From the NCBI GenBank assembly GCA_017548545.1, contig JAFYZW010000066.1:1-64000 (forward strand): a stretch of DNA of 64,000 bases, written 5' to 3'. Both the position numbers and the translations under genes were made by a program. The number at the start of each line of letters is the position of its first letter. The first letter of the stretch is position 1. The DNA is from Bacteroidales bacterium (lineage in GTDB: Bacteria > Bacteroidota > Bacteroidia > Bacteroidales > UBA3663). This document shows, piece after piece, positions 10,520 to 19,818 of the stretch. The notes below the pieces were generated by a model. That model saw only the letters and a list, made by a program, of their open reading frames with translations, was not told the origin of the DNA and made no database searches.

Positions 10520-11740
10520 ATGAAAAAGATTACGATTATTCTGGCAATGGCACTGGGCATGTTCAGCGCTTGCCAACAGAAGAATGGACACGACGTGACC
10601 ATCGTGGTGACAAATCCGACTGACCGTGACATCATGGGAGTAATAGAAGGCGTGCCGCTGAAGGCAGTCCTCGATAGTCTTGGAGTAAATGCAGGCACTC
10701 CCATCAAACTGATTGACGAGATGGGCAAGTTCGTAGCCACACAGATCTTCAACAACGGGGAAGAGGATTTGCTTCTCTTCGAGTCCAACACTTTGGCCAA
10801 CGGCGAGAGCTCTTACTTTGTGTCGGTACGCAAAACATCGGATCCCGTTTTGACAGTTCCCAGTGCCGTCTTCATCAAACACTATCCACAGCGCAAAGAT
10901 GACCTGTGCTGGGAGAACGAATCGTCGATATGGCGTGCCTACGGTCCGGAACTGCAAGCCACCAACGAACGCGCTTTCGGCTACGACATCTGGGTCAAGA
11001 ACACGAAGGAGCTGCTTTGCGACGAACGTATGCTGACAGCATTGCGCGGCTGGGCTATACGTGACAGCCTTCATGCCTTGGGCGAGCATCATCTGGCCGA
11101 TAGTATCGGTCATGCAGGAAGCTTCCACGAGGATCATGGCAAAGGCATGGACTGCTACGCCGTAGGACCTACCTTGGGAGGTGGCACAGCCGCCCTATTG
11201 AACGAAGAAGGTGGCATCGTCTTCCCATGGGCTTGGAAGACACACAAGATACTGGCCAACGGCCCACTGCTTGGAGCTGTAAGACTGGACTATGACACTC
11301 TCTATGTCGATGCTGACACCGTGGTGGAACACCGTACCATCATCGCGCAGAAGGGCACACGTTTCAACATCATCAACGTAGAGTATGAGGGTCTGACCAA
11401 ACCGCATGAGATTGCCGTGGGCATCGCCTTCCACGGTGATGAGGACAGCGTGCGACTTGACAAGGGAAACAAGTACATCGCCTATTCCGACCCAACCGAC
11501 CAGCCGGGCCGCGATCCAGGCCGTGTCCTGATTGGCGCATATCTGCCTACCTTGACCCGCACTGCCCTTGAACAGGGCCACCTGCTGGGCATCGCCAAAT
11601 ACAAGCCAGGCGAGACCTTCACCTACTACATGGGCAGCGGATGGAGCAAAGGCGACTGCGCCTCACTCACCGTCATGACCGATGAACTCAAAAAACTGGC
11701 GAAGGAAAAACCGCAGATGGTGCGCATCGAAGTGAAATAA
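10520..11740 (+). CDS. DUF4861 family lipoprotein
   Basis: A 406-aa exported protein whose start at 10520 gives a lipoprotein signal, MKKITIILAMALGMFSAC, with Cys18 as the lipidation site. The region SFHEDHGKGMDCYAVGPTLG and the beta-rich body match the DUF4861 family, which is common in Bacteroidetes carbohydrate loci. The molecular function is not established. A GTG start at 10502 would only add six residues lying in the inverted repeat. No promoter box is visible, so transcription may continue from ettA. Confidence 0.7.
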   Translation: MKKITIILAMALGMFSACQQKNGHDVTIVVTNPTDRDIMGVIEGVPLKAVLDSLGVNAGTPIKLIDEMGKFVATQIFNNGEEDLLLFESNTLANGESSYFVSVRKTSDPVLTVPSAVFIKHYPQRKDDLCWENESSIWRAYGPELQATNERAFGYDIWVKNTKELLCDERMLTALRGWAIRDSLHALGEHHLADSIGHAGSFHEDHGKGMDCYAVGPTLGGGTAALLNEEGGIVFPWAWKTHKILANGPLLGAVRLDYDTLYVDADTVVEHRTIIAQKGTRFNIINVEYEGLTKPHEIAVGIAFHGDEDSVRLDKGNKYIAYSDPTDQPGRDPGRVLIGAYLPTLTRTALEQGHLLGIAKYKPGETFTYYMGSGWSKGDCASLTVMTDELKKLAKEKPQMVRIEVK

Positions 11741-11747
11741 TAAGGAA

Positions 11748-11790
11748 AAGCCCTATAGTAACTATAGACAATTTAGAAACTATAGGGCTT
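11748..11790. terminator. hairpin between convergent DUF4861 and rnr genes
   Basis: AAGCCCTATAGT (11748-11759) pairs perfectly with ACTATAGGGCTT (11779-11790). It sits 7 bp after the DUF4861 stop and 42 bp from the rnr stop. On the minus strand a T-containing stretch follows, so it may serve both genes. Confidence 0.65.
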
Positions 11791-11808
11791 GTTGTATAGA
11801 GAGGTGAG

Positions 11809-11840
11809 CGAGGTAAGCGGGCAAAGGCTCGCTTACCTCG
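11809..11840 (-). terminator. perfect inverted repeat including the rnr stop codon
   Basis: CGAGGTAAGCG (11809-11819) pairs with CGCTTACCTCG (11830-11840). The rnr stop codon lies in the stem. There is no T-run after it, so it may protect the mRNA end rather than stop transcription. Confidence 0.5.
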
Positions 11841-14040
11841 TCTTTTCGACGAGGGCGAAGTCGATGGTCTTACGATCAAGATTGACATTGGCGACAGTAA
11901 CCCTGAGCGTGTCGCCCAAGGTGAAGCGGCGGTGAGTACGACGGCCTATGAGACAGAAGTTGCGCTCGTCGTAGATGTAATGGTCATCACGCAGGTCGCG
12001 CAAGGAGATCATTCCTTCACAAAGGTTCTCCTTGAGTTCGACGTAGATACCCCATTCGGACACACCACTGATAACACCTTCGAACACCTGTCCCATGCGA
12101 TCCTTGAGGAACTCGGCCTGCTTGTACTTGATCGAGGAACGTTCGGCCTGGACAGCCAACTGCTCCATCTCGGAACAATGCTTACACTCCTCTTCGAGCT
12201 GCTCGCGCACTACCGAACGACCCTTCTGGTTGAGGTAACGATCGAGCAGACGATGTACCATGCAGTCGGGATAACGACGAATGGGCGAGGTGAAATGGGT
12301 GTAATACTGGAAGGCAAGTCCATAGTGACCGATGTTCTCGGTGGAATAGACGGCCTTGGCCTGCGTGCGGATGGCAAGCGTGGAGAGCATATTCTCTTCC
12401 GGACGATTGTGGATGTCCTTCATCAGCTGATTGATGCCTTGGCTGATCTGCTTGTTCTTGGAGTAATCGACCACGTCGGACTTCTTGCCACTGAAGATAC
12501 TCTTCACATTGTGGCCGAAACGGGCAGCGAGCAATGCGAGACTCTCAAGCTTCTCCTGCGAAGGCTGGTCGTGGATACGATAGACGAACGACTTGGCCTT
12601 CTTCTGCATCTTACCGTTGATCCTCTGCGGTCTGACATCCTTACCGATGGCCTCAGCCACGGTGCGGTTAGCCAAAAGCATGAACTCCTCGATGAGCTTG
12701 TTGGCATCCTTCGACACCTTGAAATACACATCCAATGGTTTACCCTTCTCGTCGAGGACAAACTTCACTTCCTCACGCTCAAATCCAATGGCGCCCTCGG
12801 CAAAACGACGGGCACGAAGCTGCTTGGCCAGACGGTCGAGCTGAAGGAGTTCGGGCGCAAAATCGCCTTGACCTGTCTCGATGATCTCCTGAGCCTCCTC
12901 GTAATTGAAGCGGCGGTTGGAACGAATCACCGTACGGACAATCTCATGACGCAGGACGTTGGCATCGTCATCCATTTCGAAGATTACACTATAGCACAGC
13001 TTATCCTCATTGGGACGCAGGGAGCAAAGATTGTTGCAGAGCTTCTCGGGCAGCATGGGGATGGTACGATCGACTAGATAAATGGACGTGGCACGCGCGT
13101 AGGCCTCCTTGTTGATGATCGAATCGGGATGCACATAGAAGGTGACATCGGCGATGTGAACACCGACTTCCCAAATGCCATTCTTCAGCTTCTTGATCGA
13201 CAGGGCATCGTCGTAGTCCTTTGCATCGGCGGGGTCGATGGTGAAGGTGGTGACCTCGCGATAGTCAAGACGTTTGGCTATCTCCTCGGGTGTACAGCCG
13301 TCGTCGATACGTTCAGCAGCTTTCACCACATTCTCGGGATACTTGTAAGGCAAACCATATTCGGCGAGGATAGCGTGCATCTCGGTATTGTTCTCACCCT
13401 CCTTGCCCAGGACGTCGGCAATACGGCCAACAGGGTTCTTGGAGAAGGCAGGCCAGCGTTCGAAATCGACAACGACCTTATCGCCGTTCTTTGCCTTGCC
13501 CAACAACTCGTTGGGAATGTAGATGTCCTTGTCGAGCGAACGGTTGTCGGGAGTGACGAACGCATATTTGGAAGTCTTTTGGAGCACACCCACATAACGA
13601 TGCTTGACACGCTCGACGACCTCAACGACACGTGCCTGTGGCCCACCCATGCGGTTACGATGGCCCAGGATCTTCTGGATACGAACCTTATCGCCCGTGA
13701 GGGCTTGCATATCGTCACCATCGAACACGAGGTAAGGCTCATCATTGCCTTCGATACGCACGGCATGCATGCCATTGTGACGACGCTCGAACACACCGAT
13801 GAGCTCGGCCTGTGTCTGACGGTCGGCCAAGCCATAACGGCCAGGGCTGACCTCCTTGAGGAAGCCTTGTTGCTGCAGATCGACAAGCAGGTCATAGACA
13901 TCGCTGCGGTTGCTGCGGCCAAAGATGCCCAGCTCCTGCGAGATCTGCAGATAATTATATGAATCCTTGGGATGTGCGTTGAACCACTCGGTGATTCTTG
14001 CTACCAGTTTATCTGTGCCTTTGGTATTTCGTTTTGCCAT
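11833..14040 (-). CDS. rnr: ribonuclease R
   Basis: A 735-aa 3'-5' exoribonuclease that degrades structured RNA. It has an N-terminal winged-helix region (about 10-70), two cold-shock-like domains, and the RNB catalytic domain with TIDPADAKDYDDALS, which carries the metal-binding aspartates. A C-terminal S1 domain follows (FEGVISGVSEWGIYVELKEN). The start at 14040 (MAKRNTKGTD) is chosen because the upstream ATG at 14076 lies inside the -7 box of the promoter at 14074. The gene is monocistronic in appearance. Confidence 0.92.
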   Translation of the reverse strand: MAKRNTKGTDKLVARITEWFNAHPKDSYNYLQISQELGIFGRSNRSDVYDLLVDLQQQGFLKEVSPGRYGLADRQTQAELIGVFERRHNGMHAVRIEGNDEPYLVFDGDDMQALTGDKVRIQKILGHRNRMGGPQARVVEVVERVKHRYVGVLQKTSKYAFVTPDNRSLDKDIYIPNELLGKAKNGDKVVVDFERWPAFSKNPVGRIADVLGKEGENNTEMHAILAEYGLPYKYPENVVKAAERIDDGCTPEEIAKRLDYREVTTFTIDPADAKDYDDALSIKKLKNGIWEVGVHIADVTFYVHPDSIINKEAYARATSIYLVDRTIPMLPEKLCNNLCSLRPNEDKLCYSVIFEMDDDANVLRHEIVRTVIRSNRRFNYEEAQEIIETGQGDFAPELLQLDRLAKQLRARRFAEGAIGFEREEVKFVLDEKGKPLDVYFKVSKDANKLIEEFMLLANRTVAEAIGKDVRPQRINGKMQKKAKSFVYRIHDQPSQEKLESLALLAARFGHNVKSIFSGKKSDVVDYSKNKQISQGINQLMKDIHNRPEENMLSTLAIRTQAKAVYSTENIGHYGLAFQYYTHFTSPIRRYPDCMVHRLLDRYLNQKGRSVVREQLEEECKHCSEMEQLAVQAERSSIKYKQAEFLKDRMGQVFEGVISGVSEWGIYVELKENLCEGMISLRDLRDDHYIYDERNFCLIGRRTHRRFTLGDTLRVTVANVNLDRKTIDFALVEKTR

Positions 14041-14073
14041 AATTAAAAGGTATTTGATGGTTGTTTTTCGAGG

Positions 14074-14105
14074 CAAAGATACAACGAAAAATCCATATCT
14101 CCAAA
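14074..14105 (-). promoter_or_regulatory. promoter of rnr
   Basis: On the minus strand TTTG (14102-14105), 20 bp, then TATCTTTG (14074-14081). It decides the start codon of rnr at 14040. Confidence 0.8.
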
Positions 14106-14141
14106 TTTTCGAAGGAAAAACTGAAGATATGGATAAAATAA

Positions 14142-14164
14142 TCTCTAAACTAGGTTTTTAGAGA
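14142..14164 (-). terminator. terminator of the sus operon
   Basis: TCTCTAAA (14142-14149) pairs with TTTAGAGA (14157-14164) and includes the stop codon of the last amylase. On the minus strand an AT-rich TTATTTTAT stretch follows. Confidence 0.6.
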
Positions 14165-16230
14165 GACTCACAAACGACATCATTTGCCTCGACATGCAAC
14201 TTCCTGTCGCCTGTGCCCTTTAAGCCAGCGGGGATGGTGACATCGACATCAACGGCAGTCTTGGCATTGTTGATGGCCACGAGCACGCCTTCGCCCATAT
14301 AGGTGCGGAGATAGACGAGCGTGTTGTCATCGACATAGAGTGGCAGATAGTCGCCGAACTGGAGGGCGATGTTTTCACGACGTTGCTGGGCAAAACGGCG
14401 AACCTCGTCGAGGTTGTGCTGCTCGAAGTGATTGTAGCCGCTGAAACGCATGAAGCGACGATTGTCGGGGTCATTGCCTCCCTCCTGTCCGAACTCGTCG
14501 CCCTGATAGATACAGGGAACGCCAGGCAGCGTGAGGTTCAGTTTCTCGAGCAACAATGCCTTGGAATAGGCTCGCACGGAATCGCCGATGCCTACGTGAC
14601 GCGTCCAACCGGCTGCCTTGCCATCTTCGTCCCAGCTGACGGCTCCACCAGCAAGACTGATGAAGCGCGTCTTGTCGTGATTGCCCGAAATGATACCCAT
14701 GGTATGATGGGCACCGTAGGCAGCGCCACTCTCCTCGATGGTGCGAGCCAGGTCACGCATCGAATGTCCCTCGCGTTCGCCAAGCACATCGATAGCAGTA
14801 TGGTAGATGTTGAAATCGAACTGGGCATTGAGCATACCGCTCTTGATGTATGAACCGATAAGCTCGGGGGAACCATAGGTCTCGCCAATCATCCAGATGT
14901 CGCGATCCTTGAGCTGCGGATCGACGGCCAGCTTCTTGCCAAATGTGCGCCAGTAGTTCAACGGGATGTGCTTGCACGCATCGTGACGGAAGCCGTCGAA
15001 CTCGAAGTTTCGCACCCAATAGAGAGCCGAATCGGTGAGCTGGTCGGCGACTTTGCGTCTTGTCAAGTCGAGGCTCGGGATATGACGGTCGAACCAGGTG
15101 GTAAGACGATAGTCGCCATCCCACAATTCAAGATTCGGCTTGCCATCGGCTGTGAGCGAATCGGTAGCCCAATCGGGATGTGCTTGGAAAAGAGGAGACT
15201 CGATGTGGAGGTGATTGGCCACATAGTCGAGCACCACATTGATGTTGTGCGCATGAGCGGTCTGAAGCATCTCGTGCAACTCGTCATCAGTACCGAAACG
15301 CTCATCGACCTTCGTGATAAAGATGGGCCAATAGCCATGATAGCCTGAGAAACGCGTACGCGGCTTTGTGTTCAGGCCCCAAGCGCTATATGGGTTCTGC
15401 GTGATGGGGCTTACCCAGATGGTGTTGATGCCAAGATTGTCGAAGAAGCCTTCCTGAATCTTCTGCGTGATGCCCACGATGTCACCACCCTGATAGTCGG
15501 CCTGCGGGAGGACAAGCTTCGGGTTGTTGATCTTCCAGTCGTTCTCGGTCTTGCCATTGTTGAAACGGTCGATCATCAGCGAATAGAGGATCTGTGTCTC
15601 GGGATCATGTCGATTGAGTTCGCTTGCTGAGGTGATTACCTTTCCGTTCTGGAGCGGAATAAGGATGTCGCTCATTGGAGCGTCGGCAGTTGCGCCATAG
15701 ACACGCAGATAAGTGCGCTCACGGCTTCCCTCGGGGACCTTGGGCAAGGTCACCACAATCTCATTATCACTGACCACGACATTCTTCTCGGGAAGTAGGG
15801 TGTTCTGCCAAAGGGCCAATACCTTCTCTGGTTTCTGAGTAAACCCGATTCCGACCTTATTGTCACGTGTCCAAGTGGTATAGAGATGGGCATAGCCCGA
15901 GGTGAAGTGACTGCCATCCTCGACGACGAGGGTAAGCTTCTTGCCCTGACTCATGAGGTCGATGGTACCAAGCATCGCATTGGCGGTCACGAAGAAGGTG
16001 GAATCGGTGAAACTGTTGATGGTGACACCCGGACCTGCGACCACGGCATCGAACTTATCGATGGACGGGAAGTAGTCGGTGAAGTAGTTCTCCTGATTGG
16101 GAGCCGTCACAAACACCACGCTCGAACGATGCTCGTTGCCCGGGATCTGCTCAGGTGCAAACGGCTTGTTGCAGGCTGAGAAGATGACCAGCGCTGCAAC
16201 AAAGCAACAAGAAGAAAGTTTGCTAATCAT
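14158..16230 (-). CDS. GH13 alpha-amylase lipoprotein, last gene of the sus operon
   Basis: A 690-aa lipoprotein (lipobox FSAC, Cys20), so probably anchored in the outer membrane. Residues about 35-200 form a beta-rich N-terminal region of the kind that carries carbohydrate-binding or IPT-like domains. The GH13 barrel spans about 210-600, with nucleophile D417 in GFRHDACKH, acid/base E450 in MIGETYG and the third acid D519 in GNHDKTR. A short C-terminal beta domain closes it. It occupies the place of susG in the classical operon and has a similar length. However, the sequence differs from B. thetaiotaomicron SusG as I recall it, so no symbol is given. It overlaps nothing and follows the AmyE-like gene by 5 bp. 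Confidence 0.88.
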   Translation of the reverse strand: MISKLSSCCFVAALVIFSACNKPFAPEQIPGNEHRSSVVFVTAPNQENYFTDYFPSIDKFDAVVAGPGVTINSFTDSTFFVTANAMLGTIDLMSQGKKLTLVVEDGSHFTSGYAHLYTTWTRDNKVGIGFTQKPEKVLALWQNTLLPEKNVVVSDNEIVVTLPKVPEGSRERTYLRVYGATADAPMSDILIPLQNGKVITSASELNRHDPETQILYSLMIDRFNNGKTENDWKINNPKLVLPQADYQGGDIVGITQKIQEGFFDNLGINTIWVSPITQNPYSAWGLNTKPRTRFSGYHGYWPIFITKVDERFGTDDELHEMLQTAHAHNINVVLDYVANHLHIESPLFQAHPDWATDSLTADGKPNLELWDGDYRLTTWFDRHIPSLDLTRRKVADQLTDSALYWVRNFEFDGFRHDACKHIPLNYWRTFGKKLAVDPQLKDRDIWMIGETYGSPELIGSYIKSGMLNAQFDFNIYHTAIDVLGEREGHSMRDLARTIEESGAAYGAHHTMGIISGNHDKTRFISLAGGAVSWDEDGKAAGWTRHVGIGDSVRAYSKALLLEKLNLTLPGVPCIYQGDEFGQEGGNDPDNRRFMRFSGYNHFEQHNLDEVRRFAQQRRENIALQFGDYLPLYVDDNTLVYLRTYMGEGVLVAINNAKTAVDVDVTIPAGLKGTGDRKLHVEANDVVCESL

Positions 16231-16235
16231 TTTTG

Positions 16236-17672
16236 TTATTTTTTGATGAGCAGGTAAGCCGACAGAGCATCGAGCTGACCATGAATGATACCTTTCTTCA
16301 CCGAGAATACCTTACCCGTAAGAGCATCCTTGTACTTGCCATTGGGAAGGGTGGTAGCCAGTGAGATCTGCTTCGCATCGGAGGCGATGTTGATGAGGGC
16401 AACGCCCTTGATGCCACGGCAAACCTGAAGGACAGCGCCATCGGCCGAGCAGCTGATGCTCTCGGGCTGACCCTGCATCTGATGACGGAAACGATTGGCA
16501 GCCACTACGAGCGGGTGCTTGAAGTTGTCGTTGCCCTTGATGCCTACCAGGTTCTTGCCCCAGAAGTTGCCGGCAGGACCATCGCTGCCATCGGGACGGT
16601 TGTAGAACAGCGGCATGCCATTGGCGCGAGCTGCGAGATAAACCCAACCCAAACGGATCTGCAGGTCGGAGAGTGCAGCCGACTCGTGGTCGTTGCAATA
16701 GGTGTCGTGACTCTCAACCCAGGTGACGAGCTTACTAGGATCGACGGGATGGCAATAGCCCTTGACATCCTTGTCCATCCAGTTGGCCTTTTCGAGGTCA
16801 TAGCGCAGGTCCCAGCCTAAGCCGGAGGCCGTCATGCCCATGTATTCGGCATACTCCTCCTCCTTGACATTCTTGTCCTGCAGCACCTCACCATAAATGA
16901 AGAGACTATCCTCGGGTAAGCAGAGATTCACACCATTGGCCGACTCACGGCCAGTGGCCACAGCCCAGAAGTTGTTCTTGGGCGACAGCTCGTCCTTCGG
17001 ATCGCTGGGCAGACCGATATGCTTGGCTGTGTCGTAGCGGAAGCCGCGCACGCCGCACTTGATCAGATCGTTGCAATACTGCAGATAGTAGGCCTGGAAG
17101 TCGGGGTTTTCGGTGTTGACATCGGGAAGACCGCCCATTTGGCCAGTGGTGCACTGCAGACGGTCGTTATAGTCGCGGATCTCGATGAAACCTGTGGAAT
17201 GATAGAGTTTCTCATGACCGCCCACAGCAGCGTCGAGTTCGTCGCTCACACGCGTATCGTCGATGGCCGTATGGTTGGGCAAGACATCGACGATGATGCG
17301 GATGCCATATTTGCCGGCTTCATCGCAGAGCTGCTTGAGTTCGTCGCGGGTACCTACTACATAATTACCGATTTTCCAATCGACAGGCTGGTAATAGTAA
17401 TACCAACGACCATGACCAAAGAGTTGCGGGCCACCGCCCTTATCACCCTTGGCTTCGATGACACACTTCTCAGCGGGAGAGGTCTGAACGATGGTATAGC
17501 CGGCTTCGGCAATGTCGGCGAGATTCTCGCGGATGGTGTTGAACGACCAGCACCATGCGTGCAGAATCACATCGTCGTTGGTGTTGACAGGCGCAACCTT
17601 CGTTTTGCCTGATAGCTGAAATCCGATGCCCATTGCCAGAATGACGATGGGCAGAATAACCTTATTCTTCAT
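16236..17672 (-). CDS. secreted GH13 alpha-amylase, Bacillus AmyE-like (GH13_28 type)
   Basis: A 478-aa alpha-amylase that follows the AmyE pattern closely: ILHAWCWSFNTIRENL at the start of the barrel, nucleophile D214 in FRYDTAKHI, acid/base E262 in IYGEVLQD, and D323 in VTWVESHDTYCND. The C-terminal beta domain is present. The ATG at 17672 gives a signal peptide (MKNKVILPIVILAMGIGFQL); upstream in-frame ATG codons would put residues in front of it. There is no lipobox, so it is probably periplasmic or released. It hydrolyses internal alpha-1,4 bonds of starch or maltodextrin. It is co-transcribed with its neighbours on both sides. Confidence 0.88.
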   Translation of the reverse strand: MKNKVILPIVILAMGIGFQLSGKTKVAPVNTNDDVILHAWCWSFNTIRENLADIAEAGYTIVQTSPAEKCVIEAKGDKGGGPQLFGHGRWYYYYQPVDWKIGNYVVGTRDELKQLCDEAGKYGIRIIVDVLPNHTAIDDTRVSDELDAAVGGHEKLYHSTGFIEIRDYNDRLQCTTGQMGGLPDVNTENPDFQAYYLQYCNDLIKCGVRGFRYDTAKHIGLPSDPKDELSPKNNFWAVATGRESANGVNLCLPEDSLFIYGEVLQDKNVKEEEYAEYMGMTASGLGWDLRYDLEKANWMDKDVKGYCHPVDPSKLVTWVESHDTYCNDHESAALSDLQIRLGWVYLAARANGMPLFYNRPDGSDGPAGNFWGKNLVGIKGNDNFKHPLVVAANRFRHQMQGQPESISCSADGAVLQVCRGIKGVALINIASDAKQISLATTLPNGKYKDALTGKVFSVKKGIIHGQLDALSAYLLIKK

Positions 17673-17693
17673 CTTTATACTATGATTATCAAA

Positions 17694-17724
17694 GGGGGAG
17701 CAGTGACTCAAGTTCTGCTCCCTC
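17694..17724 (-). promoter_or_regulatory. intercistronic hairpin between two amylase genes
   Basis: GGGAGCAG (17696-17703) pairs with CTGCTCCC (17715-17722), extendable by two pairs. It lies in the 58-bp gap between the amylase genes at 17731 and 17672. Its stem resembles that of the hairpin at 19761. It could slow mRNA decay or reduce downstream expression. Confidence 0.6.
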
Positions 17725-17730
17725 ATGGAT

Positions 17731-19737
17731 TTATTTGAACATAATCTTGCGACCGCCACGGATGTAAAGCTGACCGGTCTTCATCTCGGTGACACGACGA
17801 CCCTGCAGGTCGTAGATGGCTTCAGAGTCGGCAGCATCGTCCTCAGTGATGGCACTGAGACCAGCATACTGCGAAGTGACATCGCTTACCGTAAACTTAC
17901 CTCCATTCTTCGTGCTGTTGATGATGTAATAGGCATCCTGTGTCATGCCCGTAACATCCTCTGACTGCTGATTGCCTGCAGAATTAGTGAATACGAAGTT
18001 GACAGCATAGTCACCCGTATTGGGGATGGCAAAGGTCTGAACATACCATGTCAAACCACCCTCTTCGACAGTCTCCTTGGCCTGAGCGCCCGGCCAACCG
18101 CCATTGAGCTGCTCGTTGTCGGGACCTGCCCAGATATAGATATAGAGCGGATTGAGCGAACCGGACTGGTTGCAGACATGCAAGGTGGCCGGATGGGAAT
18201 CAACCACTTCTACCTCCTTGAAGATATAGGTGCGGCTCTGCACATTGCTCACTACACCATTGCTCAATAGGCCCACCTTCAGCGTGGTGGTGACAGCGAA
18301 GGAGAGCTCCGAGCCACTCTCCAAAGATGGAGAAGAAGCTGTAGGCTCCGAACCATCGGTTGTATAGACCAGCTTGGCATTGGCATCCTGAGAAATGGCA
18401 AGCAGGGGCACGTCGACAGACTCGCCAACGCTATAGACACCCGAACCCTTGCCAATCCAAGGAGCCTCGATGGTCTTCAGCACATAGTATTTGTAGTTCT
18501 TGCCAGCAAGTACCTCCTGATAAGTGTTTGACACATTATAGGTGTAGTTGCCGCAAAGTACACGCAACGTGCCCTTGGTGCCCGTCACGGTGCGTCCCAC
18601 GTATGCCGTACCGCCCAACCACTCGGCGTAGGTGCTCTGGTTGTTGATGCCAACCAAGCGACGCACTTCGATCATGTTCTTGATCTCCTCCTTGCAGTCG
18701 GTCCAATGCTTCAGGAACACACAGGGTGTGCCTGGCATTGCCAGCATCCATGCATTGAGGGCTGCCGTATCCTTTCGGATGGGATCCTGGGAGGCAGTGG
18801 CCGAACGGTACTCGGTGTCGTGATTCTCGACGAATGTGACAGAATACTGGCGATAGTTCTCGTCGCTGATGCCTGAGTTATTCTTGAGGTTTGACCAGTT
18901 GTTGTTGTTGACTGCATCACGACAAGTGTAGCGGAATGCGAAGTCGAACGCAGCAGACTGTGGCACACCATCGACCTTGGTGCCGTCGATCCACTTCTTG
19001 ACATTGGACGAATTGCCATCCCAATACTCGCCTACCGAGAATTTGGTGCCGGCATAGACATTATACATGCCCACGCGTGATGCATTGAAGCCCTTCACCA
19101 TATCGTAACGGAAACCAGTGTAGCCGAGATCTTCGATAAGGTATTTGGTGTAAGCCTTGACACAGTTCTGCACATTCTCTGACTTGTGGTCGAGGTCGCG
19201 CATGCCGTCCCAACCCTCGCCCTCGTCGTTGTTGGACGAGAGGCTGTAGCCATTGCTGGTGGCCCAGCTCAAAGTCTGTCCGCCATCATCGTTGCGGACG
19301 ATGTCGGTGCTTTGCATCTGATAGGTCACACCATTATAGGTCTCGGCCGGGAAATCAACCCAGTTGGAAACGTTCTTACGGTGATTGACCACCACATCGG
19401 CAATGATTCCTGTGCCCTTCTCCTTGTAAGTGTTGATCATGGAACGGAGCTGTTCCTCGGTGCCAAAGGAGGATTTCTGCTGGAAATAGTACAAGGGATC
19501 ATAGCCCATGGATGTACTGCTTCCAGTGTAGGCAGACTGCGGAACCCAGATAAGTGAGAAATAGTTGGATATTTCATCGGCCTGGGATTCAAGTTTGCTC
19601 CACTTGGTCGCAGAATAAGAATCCCAGTAGAACCCCTGCAGCATTACGCCCTCGTAGTTGGCGGGCCAACCTTGGGCATCAGCGATAGTGGCAGACATTG
19701 CTGCAAGCATCAATAAGGAAGTTAAGAAATTCTTCAT
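17731..19737 (-). CDS. secreted GH13 alpha-amylase with CBM26-like module and T9SS-like tail
   Basis: A 668-aa protein with a signal peptide ending ATIADAQG. The GH13 barrel covers about 25-400, with nucleophile D212 in GFRYDMVKG, acid/base E237 in FSVGEYWD and D307 in VENHDTEYR. A chitobiase-like repeat (LVYTTDGSEPTASSPSL) follows at about 425-505. A starch-binding CBM26-like module is next (LYIYIWAGPDNEQLNGGWPG, about 530-620). The last 35 residues (IYDLQGRRVTEMKTGQLYIR, then GGRKIMFK) look like a type IX sorting signal, so surface display or release is likely. It follows susF after an 81-bp gap that holds a terminator-like hairpin. Confidence 0.88.
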   Translation of the reverse strand: MKNFLTSLLMLAAMSATIADAQGWPANYEGVMLQGFYWDSYSATKWSKLESQADEISNYFSLIWVPQSAYTGSSTSMGYDPLYYFQQKSSFGTEEQLRSMINTYKEKGTGIIADVVVNHRKNVSNWVDFPAETYNGVTYQMQSTDIVRNDDGGQTLSWATSNGYSLSSNNDEGEGWDGMRDLDHKSENVQNCVKAYTKYLIEDLGYTGFRYDMVKGFNASRVGMYNVYAGTKFSVGEYWDGNSSNVKKWIDGTKVDGVPQSAAFDFAFRYTCRDAVNNNNWSNLKNNSGISDENYRQYSVTFVENHDTEYRSATASQDPIRKDTAALNAWMLAMPGTPCVFLKHWTDCKEEIKNMIEVRRLVGINNQSTYAEWLGGTAYVGRTVTGTKGTLRVLCGNYTYNVSNTYQEVLAGKNYKYYVLKTIEAPWIGKGSGVYSVGESVDVPLLAISQDANAKLVYTTDGSEPTASSPSLESGSELSFAVTTTLKVGLLSNGVVSNVQSRTYIFKEVEVVDSHPATLHVCNQSGSLNPLYIYIWAGPDNEQLNGGWPGAQAKETVEEGGLTWYVQTFAIPNTGDYAVNFVFTNSAGNQQSEDVTGMTQDAYYIINSTKNGGKFTVSDVTSQYAGLSAITEDDAADSEAIYDLQGRRVTEMKTGQLYIRGGRKIMFK

Positions 19738-19760
19738 TGTCGATTAGTTTGAGATAAAAA

Positions 19761-19803
19761 TGAGGAGCAAGGCAAGTCTAAAAAGCTTGCAACTTGCTCC
19801 TCA
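19761..19803 (-). terminator. terminator-like hairpin between susF and the amylase genes
   Basis: TGAGGAGCAAG (19761-19771) pairs perfectly with CTTGCTCCTCA (19793-19803), with an inner GCAAG/CTTGC stem. On the minus strand the stem is followed by ATTTTTATC, the shape of an intrinsic terminator. Since no new promoter box is seen before the next gene, partial read-through is likely. Confidence 0.7.
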
Positions 19804-19818
19804 AGAAAATACTATCCT

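Noticed and set aside
11932..13077. Rightward open frame of 381 codons antisense to rnr
   Set aside because: It is a shadow of the rnr coding sequence; its product is low-complexity Leu/Val/Asp text with no domain.
14041..14076. Upstream start of rnr at 14076
   Set aside because: The codon lies inside the -7 box of the rnr promoter, so it should not be transcribed.
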